From NCBI GenBank assembly GCA_963169345.1, contig CAUJCT010000053.1, positions 248,001-312,000 on the forward strand: DNA of 64,000 nucleotides. Direction: 5' to 3'. The stretch's first letter is position 1, and each line of letters begins with the position of its first letter. Made by a program: the position numbers and the translations under genes. The notes beneath the pieces are model-generated. The model was not told where the DNA came from, did no database searches, and saw only the letters and a program-made list of their open reading frames with translations. Origin of the DNA: Bacteroidota bacterium (lineage in GTDB: Bacteria > Bacteroidota > Bacteroidia > NS11-12g > UBA955). Shown one piece after another: positions 54,671 through 62,464 of this stretch.

Positions 54671-55589
54671 GTGACTTTATCCATTTATTGACTATAAACT
54701 CCTCGGTTCTTGCCATAGAAGAAAATGTGGCCCCGCCAATATGAGGTGTAATTATAACATTGTGTTTTTTAGATGCTTTAATAAGTTTATCTAAATTTGT
54801 TCTAGAACTTTGTTCTTCAGTAATCACATCGATTGCCAATCCTTTAAAAAAGCCCTGACCTGCTTTTAATGACAGGTAATTTTCATCCGTTAATTCAGCT
54901 CTGGCAGTATTGATAAAATACTTGCCTTCCATTAAATCTATCAGTGTTTTATTTAAAATGACGCCTTGACTTGGGTCAAAACTGGCGCTTAAAATGATGG
55001 TGTCTGCCCATCTAATCAATTGCCTTATGCTTTCAGATCTCTTTGCTTTTCTATGTTTTATGTTTAAATCAACATCAAAAAAAGAAACTTCAGCTCCCAT
55101 TTGAATTAAATAATCAGAAACAATTGTTCCAACTCTGCCAAGTCCAATGATACCAATCTTACTGTTAAAAATCTCAAAACCTTTATGTGGTTCGCGATCC
55201 CATACGGCATTCTCTGAGCTTAAAAATGCTGAACTGTAATTTCTTTTTAAAGCAATGACTAAACCTAATGTATGTTCGGGTGTTGCTCTAATAGTTTTTA
55301 AAAATCTGGTTTCACCTTTTAATGAGATGATTTTGATTGAATGATTCTTACAATATTCTACATCTATATGATTAAGTCCGGTAGTTGGGGAGCATATCAC
55401 TTTAAGATGCTTAGCTCTAGAGAGTATCTCACTGTTTAAGTGATATCCCAATCGAACAAACAAAACTTCCTTGTCTTTTATAAAATTGACAATTGTTCCT
55501 TTAGTGAATAATGTGACCTGATTATTGATTTGAAGCATCTTCAAAGCCTCATTCGAAAAGTCTGTTGGTTCGAGGATGCCTACTTTCAT
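54660..55589 (-). CDS. D-isomer-specific 2-hydroxyacid dehydrogenase
   Basis: A 309-residue NAD-dependent dehydrogenase of the phosphoglycerate-dehydrogenase type. The nucleotide motif GLGRVG is at 149-154, and the catalytic triad is visible as the Arg in NTARAEL, the Glu in IDVITEE and the His in TPHIGGAT. It lacks the ACT domain of SerA. It overlaps neuA by four bases and the duplicated transferase by eleven. Its substrate may be a 2-keto acid tied to the sugar pathway or a substituent such as a lactyl or glyceryl group; this is speculative. Confidence 0.85.
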   Translation of the reverse strand: MKVGILEPTDFSNEALKMLQINNQVTLFTKGTIVNFIKDKEVLFVRLGYHLNSEILSRAKHLKVICSPTTGLNHIDVEYCKNHSIKIISLKGETRFLKTIRATPEHTLGLVIALKRNYSSAFLSSENAVWDREPHKGFEIFNSKIGIIGLGRVGTIVSDYLIQMGAEVSFFDVDLNIKHRKAKRSESIRQLIRWADTIILSASFDPSQGVILNKTLIDLMEGKYFINTARAELTDENYLSLKAGQGFFKGLAIDVITEEQSSRTNLDKLIKASKKHNVIITPHIGGATFSSMARTEEFIVNKWIKSLEI

Positions 55590-56275
55590 AGCAATTTTCT
55601 TAATAATTCGAGGTCCTCATAAGTGTCAACATTAACAGATCTGTTCTTATCCATGACATACATTAATGGTTGCTCTCCTATTACAAAACCTTTTTTAATT
55701 AACTCAGATGAAGATATATAAATACATCCATTTCTTACATAGGTCGACCCATGATCTTGCCTTCTGACACCTTTATTATGCAATGGACTTACAGGAATTG
55801 AAGTTTTTCCATCCGGACCAAGTTTGTATATGACCAAGTCGTTAATATATTCTTCTTCATAGGCCGAAATCAAACTATCGTTTTCTCCGTTTACATATAA
55901 TTTCAAGGCATTTTCAAGGTCCTCAGATGTTCTCAAAGGAGAGGTTGGCTGAAGCAATAAAACCGCATCAAAAAACTCGCCTCTTTCCTCAAAGTAATTC
56001 AATGCATGCTGAATAAATTCTACGGATTTCGCTCTATCGCCGGAAATATCATCTGGCCTGAGGAATGGGACTTCCGCTCCAAATTTCTTAGCTATCTCAG
56101 CTATTTCTTCTGAATCAGTTGAAACAATTACTTTTGATACCAATCCTTTAGACAAAACCTGTAGAGCCGGTTGGATTGAATAAGCGATTAAAGGCAATCC
56201 ATTAACATCTATAATGTTTTTACCAGGAATACCTTTGGAACCTCCTCTTGCCGGTATAATGGTTAAAATTTTCAA
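55586..56275 (-). CDS. neuA: CMP-nonulosonic acid synthetase (NeuA/LegF-like)
   Basis: A 229-residue cytidylyltransferase that activates a nonulosonic acid as its CMP form. The signature IPARGGSKGIPGKN at 7-20 (nucleotide loop) and LLQPTSPLRTSED at 106-118 are typical of NeuA, LegF and PseF. Length fits the short form without a second domain. The genes around it (neuB-, neuC-like) make sialic, legionaminic or similar acids the candidates; pure 3-deoxy-manno-octulosonate synthesis is less likely. Six bases separate it from hisH. Confidence 0.9.
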   Translation of the reverse strand: MKILTIIPARGGSKGIPGKNIIDVNGLPLIAYSIQPALQVLSKGLVSKVIVSTDSEEIAEIAKKFGAEVPFLRPDDISGDRAKSVEFIQHALNYFEERGEFFDAVLLLQPTSPLRTSEDLENALKLYVNGENDSLISAYEEEYINDLVIYKLGPDGKTSIPVSPLHNKGVRRQDHGSTYVRNGCIYISSSELIKKGFVIGEQPLMYVMDKNRSVNVDTYEDLELLRKLL

Positions 56276-56281
56276 GTTGGT

Positions 56282-56917
56282 TTATATTTCAATAAATTGT
56301 TTTAGAAGATTCAATCCTTTTACTCCACTTTTCTCAGGGTGGAATTGCGTACCAACTATATTTTCATGACGAACGGCGGCAGCAAACTCAAGATCACCAA
56401 ATTTACTAAATGCCAGCACATCCTCGATATTATCAGGTTTTGCGTAGTATGAATGCACAAAATAAAAACATGTCCCTAATTCAGTGTCTTTTAGAATTGA
56501 ATTTTTCCAGATGCCAGGATTGGGTTCATAAACGCTGTGCCAATTGATGTTTGGCACTTTAAAATCAGGCATATCTTTAGGCAATGGCAAGACTTCTCCT
56601 TTAATTATATCCAATCCATTGGTAAGATGATGTTCATGTCCGCGGCTTAGTAGCATTTGCATTCCGAGGCAAATTCCTAAGAGAGGTCGGCCGGATTTTG
56701 TGTATTCAACAATAGCCTCTGATAAACCTTTTCTTTCGAGATGTTCCATTCCATCAGGAAAAGCACCAACACCTGGTAAAACTAAATAATCAGCTTTCAA
56801 AATTTCATCAGGGTTTGTAATGGTATTGACATCAGCACCAACGTGTTCAAATGCTCTGGTAATACTCAAAAGATTGCTCATGCCATAATCTATAATTGAC
56901 ACAGGCTTCTTACTCAT
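56282..56917 (-). CDS. hisH: HisH-like glutamine amidotransferase subunit for sugar amidation
   Basis: A 211-residue class I glutaminase. The triad is C83 in GICLGMQ and H193/E195 in TQFHPEKSG, and the PGVG oxyanion strand is at 48-51. It releases ammonia from glutamine for its HisF-type partner. Normal HisH proteins begin with YGMGN; here it is YGMSN. It is not among other histidine genes: it lies beside hisF-like and WbpG-like genes, a set known in Pseudomonas O-antigen loci where HisH2/HisF2 supply ammonia to WbpG. It overlaps hisF by four bases. Confidence 0.85.
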   Translation of the reverse strand: MSKKPVSIIDYGMSNLLSITRAFEHVGADVNTITNPDEILKADYLVLPGVGAFPDGMEHLERKGLSEAIVEYTKSGRPLLGICLGMQMLLSRGHEHHLTNGLDIIKGEVLPLPKDMPDFKVPNINWHSVYEPNPGIWKNSILKDTELGTCFYFVHSYYAKPDNIEDVLAFSKFGDLEFAAAVRHENIVGTQFHPEKSGVKGLNLLKQFIEI

Positions 56918-57663
56918 CTTACTTCAATTCCTGCCTCCTTAGCAGCTTTTTTAACATCTTCAACTGATGATTTTTTATAATGCAAGGATTTTGCAATCGC
57001 CACTGCATCTGCTCCGCTATTGATGGCAGAAACGAAGTCGGCAGGCTTACCATAACCACCACTAGCAATTACCGGTATTGAAACAGCTTTGGAAACCATT
57101 TCAATCAATTGATAATCCATTCCTTTTTCCAGACCTTCTTTATCTATTGAAGTCAGTAATATTTCTCCTGCTCCCAATTCTTCTCCTTTTACAGCCCATT
57201 CAACAACATCAATTTCCGTTTTTTCTCTGGCAACATCATACCACACAGAATAATTTCCATTCTGATTTTTTTTGGCCTGAATACTCAGAACCATACATTG
57301 ATTGCCAAACTTTGAAGCAACTTCTGAAATAATATTTGGTGTCTTTACTGCCTGTGAACAAATTGCCACTTTATCTGCGCCGCTTCTCAATATTTCAAAA
57401 GCATCTTCAACAGATCGGATACCACCGCCAACAGTAAGAGGAACAAAGACGTTATCGGTAGTTCTTTTAATAATTTCCTTAAGGGAGTCACGATCATATA
57501 AACTGGCAACGGCGTCTACGTAAATGATTTCATCTATGCCATGTTCATAATATCCAAAACAATAATCATTGGGGCTTTCACTTAAAAACCTCCATCCTTC
57601 AAGGTGAATACCCTTAACTAACCTGTTGCCTTTAATATCTAATCTGGCTATAACCCGTTTCAT
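56914..57663 (-). CDS. hisF: HisF-like ammonia-delivering subunit for sugar amidation
   Basis: A 249-residue TIM-barrel like HisF. The first catalytic aspartate is kept (D9 in RLDIKGNRLVKG) and so are the phosphate loops (VGGGIRS, ASGGYGKP). The second catalytic aspartate of imidazole-glycerol-phosphate synthase (D130 of T. maritima HisF, in AIDAKR) is replaced by glutamine here (Q129 in SIQAKK). That argues against cyclase activity in histidine synthesis and for a channel role, passing ammonia from HisH to the neighbouring N-acetyl sugar amidotransferase. It lies 16 bp from that gene on the same transcript. Confidence 0.85.
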   Translation of the reverse strand: MKRVIARLDIKGNRLVKGIHLEGWRFLSESPNDYCFGYYEHGIDEIIYVDAVASLYDRDSLKEIIKRTTDNVFVPLTVGGGIRSVEDAFEILRSGADKVAICSQAVKTPNIISEVASKFGNQCMVLSIQAKKNQNGNYSVWYDVAREKTEIDVVEWAVKGEELGAGEILLTSIDKEGLEKGMDYQLIEMVSKAVSIPVIASGGYGKPADFVSAINSGADAVAIAKSLHYKKSSVEDVKKAAKEAGIEVR

Positions 57664-57679
57664 GGATGGCTAAAGCGCG

Positions 57680-58876
57680 TTAATGTACTTTATGTTTCAA
57701 TTTCCATTCACCGTTTACTTTTTCCCATAGGTGTGGCGACCTGGCATTATCAATAACTTCCCAATATCTTTCCTCTGTTATTCCCATATAGTCGAGGACT
57801 TCCTGAAAGTATTTTTTAGGAAACTCTCCATCATATTTATTTATAAGTTCAATGCCTTCTTCTCTTGAAATAAAGCCATCTCTGATGTCTCTGTTAACAT
57901 CGTTCATTGCTCTGCCTTGTCCAAATTTAATAAACATGGTATAATAGTGTTGTCCATCTATTTTATCATCCAAACTGGCAAATTTTGTATAAGTTCCTTC
58001 ACTTCTTCCGTCGGGGTTAGAAGCAAAACCGGAATGTTCCATTGCGTAATAGTAGTTCTCCTGCGGTGACCAATTTTTATAGAAACTGTAGAAATGGACT
58101 TCAATACCTGCATCTCTGATGGCTTTTTCGTCAAGCGGTTTGTAAAGAAACATATCTTTATCTTCTATACCATGTTTGCCCAAATCATTGATATTTACAC
58201 CTCCAAAATACAATTCTTCTCCTTCCTTCTTACAGAAATGAGAAATATCCATCAAAGGACTTAAGTTTTCATCAAATTTATTATGTGCTTCCGCCTGATT
58301 TTCGCCGTACATGATCAACTGAACACCATACTGTAATGCAGCTCTTGGAGCAACGTTTTTCTGACCGATAATAAAAGGTTGGAAAGGATTGACAAGATTT
58401 TCGAAAGCCAGTTTAGTGAGTGTTCTGTGCACCATTCCATTTGGAGTTACAAGAATATTATCAAAGCCAGCATCAATCATACTCTGAAAATTCTTCCAGC
58501 CGATTTCAGTATATTGGTGAGGAGCCCAGGTTACTGTCAAGGGGTTCATACCATATTTGTGTTTCAGCTGATGTGCAACATAGAAGCTGTCTTTTCCTCC
58601 GCTTGAGGGTACTATTACATCATATGAGCCATCGTTTCTTCTAAATCGGTCACAAAGTTCTTTAAGTTGCTTTTCTCTGGCATCCCAATCGATGGTTTGT
58701 TTGTACTCAAACCATTTGCAGGTATCGCAAATTCCATCCTCTCCAAATCCTACAGTTTCGGTATCTTTTGTAGTCTTTTTAGAAAACTCTCTTTTTGTAC
58801 TTGGTCGTTGATTGGATATACAACATTTCTTACAAAAAATGACTTGTTCCGGCAATCCGTGTAGTGTATTCGACAT
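57680..58876 (-). CDS. N-acetyl sugar amidotransferase (WbpG/PseA-like)
   Basis: A 398-residue PP-loop ATPase. A zinc site is formed by C15, C18 and C19 with C50 and C53 (CKKCC ... CDTC). The PP-loop VPSSGGKDSFYVAH is at 89-102. Family members turn an N-acetyl group of a sugar or sugar acid into an acetamidino (acetimidoyl) group using ammonia delivered by HisH/HisF-type partners, both encoded next to it. It is therefore probably the modifying enzyme of the operon. It follows the 2-epimerase gene by 15 bp. Confidence 0.9.
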   Translation of the reverse strand: MSNTLHGLPEQVIFCKKCCISNQRPSTKREFSKKTTKDTETVGFGEDGICDTCKWFEYKQTIDWDAREKQLKELCDRFRRNDGSYDVIVPSSGGKDSFYVAHQLKHKYGMNPLTVTWAPHQYTEIGWKNFQSMIDAGFDNILVTPNGMVHRTLTKLAFENLVNPFQPFIIGQKNVAPRAALQYGVQLIMYGENQAEAHNKFDENLSPLMDISHFCKKEGEELYFGGVNINDLGKHGIEDKDMFLYKPLDEKAIRDAGIEVHFYSFYKNWSPQENYYYAMEHSGFASNPDGRSEGTYTKFASLDDKIDGQHYYTMFIKFGQGRAMNDVNRDIRDGFISREEGIELINKYDGEFPKKYFQEVLDYMGITEERYWEVIDNARSPHLWEKVNGEWKLKHKVH

Positions 58877-58891
58877 ATTGTGTTTTTCTGA

Positions 58892-60049
58892 TTAATAACT
58901 TATTACTTTTTTAATTTCAGGTTGTGCCACCGATAAAACATTGGCAATCTGCTCACCTGCATTTCCATCTCCATATAAATGTTCGGAAGGATAAGGACCA
59001 TGCAAAATTTGAGATTTTATTGCCTGGAGTATAGATTCGGCATCGTGTCCTGTATCCATAACATTTTTCCCTCTTAATCTGCGATTTTGACGTGTACCCA
59101 AATTAACAACAGGTACACCAAGATAGGATGATTCCCTGATACCAACACTGCTATTGCCGATAAGGCATTTCGAATGTACCAATAATTTCAGGAAATCGCC
59201 TCCTTCCATGTTCTTAAAAAAGCGAATGTTGTTATTGGGATTTTCTTCTCTGTATGATCTCAGTGCATTGCTGGTTCCATCACTACCTGCATCAGGGTTT
59301 GGCCAAAACCAGAAAGTAGGCATATTGAGTTGATGTATCACTTTAACCAGCTCTTCAGCCTGATGTTTGGATTCATTAAATTCTGTGGTGACAGGGTGTT
59401 GCATGACAACAATATACTCTTTGGTATAATCAATATATTTTCCTACGCCTCCATATTTCACACACGGATCGAAATCCATTTCAGAATTATCCTTAATTGA
59501 CTTTGCAATATCTATACTTGGACATCCTGTAACATGAATCTTATTATCATATTCACCCATCTTTATAAGTCTTTGACGGGCGTCTTCATTCGAAACCAAG
59601 TGTAAATCTGATAACTTTGAAATTGCATGTCTGACTTTTTCATCAATATTTCCAGTTACTTCGCCACCTTGTATATGCACTAATGGTATATTCATATAAC
59701 TAGCCGCAATAGCAGTTGCCATCGTTTCGTATCTGTCACCTATTGTACAGACCATATCCGGTTTAAGATTATCGAAAGTTGTAGCAAGCTCCATAATACC
59801 TATGCCGGTGGTTTTTGCAGAGCTGGTAAGTGTTGCGCCTTCAATCACCATATACACTTTCTCGGAAATTTGAAATCCATCTGCTTCAATAAAGTTGACC
59901 GCAGAGCCATAACGATCGAGCAAAGCAGAAGCTGCAACCACCAGTTGTAATTCTAGTTCCGGATGCTCCTGAATGGCTTTTAGTGCCGTTCTTACCCTGC
60001 TATAGCTTGGTCGGGCCGTGATTATGACACAAATTTTCCGTTTTCTCAT
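58892..60049 (-). CDS. neuC: UDP-N-acetylglucosamine 2-epimerase (hydrolysing; NeuC/LegG-like)
   Basis: A 385-residue GT-B-fold epimerase that hydrolyses a UDP-linked N-acetyl sugar while inverting C2, feeding a hexosamine into nonulosonic acid synthesis. It starts KICVIITARPSYSRVRTAL; GDRYE is at 104-108, GGEVTG at 128-133, and GNSSVGIRES in the C-terminal donor domain holds the UDP-binding site. NeuC uses UDP-GlcNAc; LegG uses the 2,4-diacetamido sugar. The choice cannot be made from sequence alone. It overlaps neuB by four bases. Confidence 0.93.
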   Translation of the reverse strand: MRKRKICVIITARPSYSRVRTALKAIQEHPELELQLVVAASALLDRYGSAVNFIEADGFQISEKVYMVIEGATLTSSAKTTGIGIMELATTFDNLKPDMVCTIGDRYETMATAIAASYMNIPLVHIQGGEVTGNIDEKVRHAISKLSDLHLVSNEDARQRLIKMGEYDNKIHVTGCPSIDIAKSIKDNSEMDFDPCVKYGGVGKYIDYTKEYIVVMQHPVTTEFNESKHQAEELVKVIHQLNMPTFWFWPNPDAGSDGTSNALRSYREENPNNNIRFFKNMEGGDFLKLLVHSKCLIGNSSVGIRESSYLGVPVVNLGTRQNRRLRGKNVMDTGHDAESILQAIKSQILHGPYPSEHLYGDGNAGEQIANVLSVAQPEIKKVISY

Positions 60050-61068
60050 GATGTCTGGATATCTGTATAATTAATAAAATCCCCTTCTTTTAAATCACGA
60101 TTTAGTTTTTTTCCAATGATAGCTTCAAATTCAGCTGCTTTAATTCCTTTATTACCTGGTTTTCTGGTTTCCAAATCCTCCAGGTTGATTACATCACCTG
60201 ACTTTTTATCTGTTTTCAATGAGAGAGATTTTCCAAACAGATTTTTCATCTCATCAAACTGCTGAACATCATTTTTATTGATTGGATGATTTAATGCGGT
60301 ACTTAATTTTCTTACACCTTCCGACAATTGCTTAAATTCTGCAATTGTTAAGGATGAACTTGCATCGGGACCGAACATTTTTTTATCAAATACAACATGC
60401 AATTCGAGCATTTCAGCACCTAAAGTAACAGCTGCAAGAGAAGAATAAATTTCTCCTGAATGATCGCTTAATCCTACCTTAACGGAAAACTTCTGTTTTA
60501 ATTCATTTAGAACATTAAGTCCATATTTTTCTGGTGGAGTAGGATAAGAAGTTGTGCACTGGAAAATACCCTCCAAATTCGCTTTCTTACTTTCGATATA
60601 ATTGACAGCAGTTGCCAATTCATCAAAACTACTCATTCCACTAGAAAGCAAAATATTCTTGCCTGTCTTGGAGATGACATCCAGCATAAGCAGGTTATTG
60701 ACTTCACCGCTGGCAATTTTATAACGGTCGACCTTTAATTGCTCCATCCACTCAACTGCTTTAATCGAAAATGGGGAACATAGAAATCTTAGTCCTTTAT
60801 CTTCACAATGTTTTTTTAAACCTGCCCATTGCTCCAGGTCAAAACCCATTCTTAACCAATAATCATAACGGGTCTTGTCTTCATAACTAAAATTAACTCT
60901 GAACTGTTCGTACTGACTGCTTTCAGCTTCAGCAATGTGCATCTGAAACTTAACTGTATCGACACCTGCTCCAGCTAAAGCATCAATATAGGAATGCGCA
61001 ATGCCCAGGCTTCCCTCATGAGCTTGGGCTATTTCAGCGATAATTTCTACTTTCTGTTGTACAGACAT
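60046..61068 (-). CDS. neuB: N-acetylneuraminate synthase family protein (NeuB/LegI-like)
   Basis: A 340-residue aldol-type synthase that condenses PEP with an N-acetyl hexosamine (mannosamine or its 4-acetamido form) to give a nonulosonic acid. The TIM barrel starts VEIIAEIAQAHEGSL, with DTVKFQMH, the FLCSPFS segment, KIASGEVNN and SDHSGEIYSSLAAVTLGA. The tail from about residue 280 (ETRKPGNKGIKAAEFEAI) is the SAF/antifreeze-like domain that closes the active site. First gene of the operon; a -7 box lies 31 bases upstream. Confidence 0.93.
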   Translation of the reverse strand: MSVQQKVEIIAEIAQAHEGSLGIAHSYIDALAGAGVDTVKFQMHIAEAESSQYEQFRVNFSYEDKTRYDYWLRMGFDLEQWAGLKKHCEDKGLRFLCSPFSIKAVEWMEQLKVDRYKIASGEVNNLLMLDVISKTGKNILLSSGMSSFDELATAVNYIESKKANLEGIFQCTTSYPTPPEKYGLNVLNELKQKFSVKVGLSDHSGEIYSSLAAVTLGAEMLELHVVFDKKMFGPDASSSLTIAEFKQLSEGVRKLSTALNHPINKNDVQQFDEMKNLFGKSLSLKTDKKSGDVINLEDLETRKPGNKGIKAAEFEAIIGKKLNRDLKEGDFINYTDIQTS

Positions 61069-61099
61069 TCTTTCTTTAAGTGTAATTCGGGCAGGTGGG

Positions 61100-61107
61100 C
61101 AAATTTA
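61100..61107 (-). promoter_or_regulatory. candidate promoter box of the nonulosonic acid operon
   Basis: Minus-strand TAAATTTG matches TAnnTTTG in the 151-bp gap before neuB. It ends 31 bases before the ATG at 61068. No strong -33 TTTG or terminator of the upstream GT4 gene is visible in the gap. Confidence 0.45.
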
Positions 61108-61219
61108 CACTTAAATAAAAAGAGCCTGAACAATGGATTATCAACGAAAAAGGGGTAAAACCCAAACAATAGGAATTAGAAATGGACACTCCAAAAGAAA
61201 TCAATGTGGAAATTTTATC

Positions 61220-62464
61220 TCATGACTGCAACTTTTCAATTTCGTTCAATTCACCAAAGAACTCTGAATAATTGCTTGTTTCACTGTAATTAGCTAACCA
61301 ATATGATCTGACTTTTTCCCTGTAAATCTGACTATTCTTATCAGATAGAATAAAATCCTCAATGATTTTTCCCACTTCTGATGCCGGTGTATTAAGTGGT
61401 ATTAAAATGCCGGTTTGATTGTTGACAATTTCAGAACAACCTCCAACATCTGTTGAAAGAACAGGTATACCAAAGCTAATGGCTTCCATAATGCTCACCG
61501 GTATTCCTTCAGCTTCTGAAAGACTAATAAATAAATTTACCTGAGTAGATTGATAGAAATCTAAAATCTTATCATTTGGCATTAGACCCATCGTATGATA
61601 AGTCACGTTTTCTTTGCTTTTCAGCTGTTCTTTTCTCTCCAGATATTCTGGTATTTTGGGATCATTTGTATGCAAGTTTTCATTACCAAAATGAAACCAA
61701 TTAATGCTTGAATTAGTGTGAAGAAGTGATTCTGCAATTACATGAATTCTCTTATGATGTCTTAAACTGGCAACACTGACAATGTTAAACACCCTATTAT
61801 CACTTAAAGGATTGATTACCCCTCTGTCCTCAGTTCCTAATCTTATGGTTTTAATCTTTGATTTATAATCAGGGTAAAGTTTTTGAAGGTACAATGTTCC
61901 CATATCGCTAACCGGATATAAAGCGTCTAAGTACTTTAGCTGATAATTTCTCAATAATATTTGATTGCGTATAGAGATATGGTCTTCATATAAATCGCCA
62001 CTATGAGTTCTCGCCACCGACAAAGCTTTGGAATTATTTTGTTTGAGCCAGGCCATAAAAATTGTGTCATAAAACCAAAATGAATACAAAATAGTATTCT
62101 CTGAAATTGTAATGCCATTCAATAAGAGTCGAGACTGTATTTGTTCAGCTTTAAAAATATTGGAAACTATTCTGGCAATGGCTGATTTAATTGGCAATAG
62201 TTTGCCGGATTTTCTGATTTCAAACAGATAAATTCCTAATATTTTTTTCCAGTTACCGGTAAGGATTTTCTTCTTACTAAACGATTTCCAATCCATAAAA
62301 TCGTCAAACACTACTACATTCTTGGGAATCTCGCTTTTATTATCAACTGTGTCAATGGAAAAGAGATAAATTTTTTCAAATACTTCAGAGCATTTAATAA
62401 TGTCTTTTAAAATAAAAGGTATCTCCGTATCATCAACAAAATATATCAATTGCTTTTTCTTCAT
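61220..62464 (-). CDS. glycosyltransferase family 4
   Basis: A 414-residue GT-B enzyme. The acceptor half is divergent (starts KQLIYFVDDTEIPFILKDII). The donor half is clear: FNIVSVASLRHHKRIHVIAESL, then the EX7E motif in LSEAEGIPVSIMEAISFGIPVLSTD and the DVGGCSEIV end. It overlaps the upstream GT-C-like gene by four bases and is followed by the 151-bp gap before the nonulosonic acid operon. Confidence 0.92.
   Translation of the reverse strand: MKKKQLIYFVDDTEIPFILKDIIKCSEVFEKIYLFSIDTVDNKSEIPKNVVVFDDFMDWKSFSKKKILTGNWKKILGIYLFEIRKSGKLLPIKSAIARIVSNIFKAEQIQSRLLLNGITISENTILYSFWFYDTIFMAWLKQNNSKALSVARTHSGDLYEDHISIRNQILLRNYQLKYLDALYPVSDMGTLYLQKLYPDYKSKIKTIRLGTEDRGVINPLSDNRVFNIVSVASLRHHKRIHVIAESLLHTNSSINWFHFGNENLHTNDPKIPEYLERKEQLKSKENVTYHTMGLMPNDKILDFYQSTQVNLFISLSEAEGIPVSIMEAISFGIPVLSTDVGGCSEIVNNQTGILIPLNTPASEVGKIIEDFILSDKNSQIYREKVRSYWLANYSETSNYSEFFGELNEIEKLQS

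Noticed and set aside
56282..57663. HisH/HisF pair as part of histidine biosynthesis
   Set aside because: No other his gene is nearby, the second HisF catalytic aspartate is missing and the pair flanks a WbpG-like gene.
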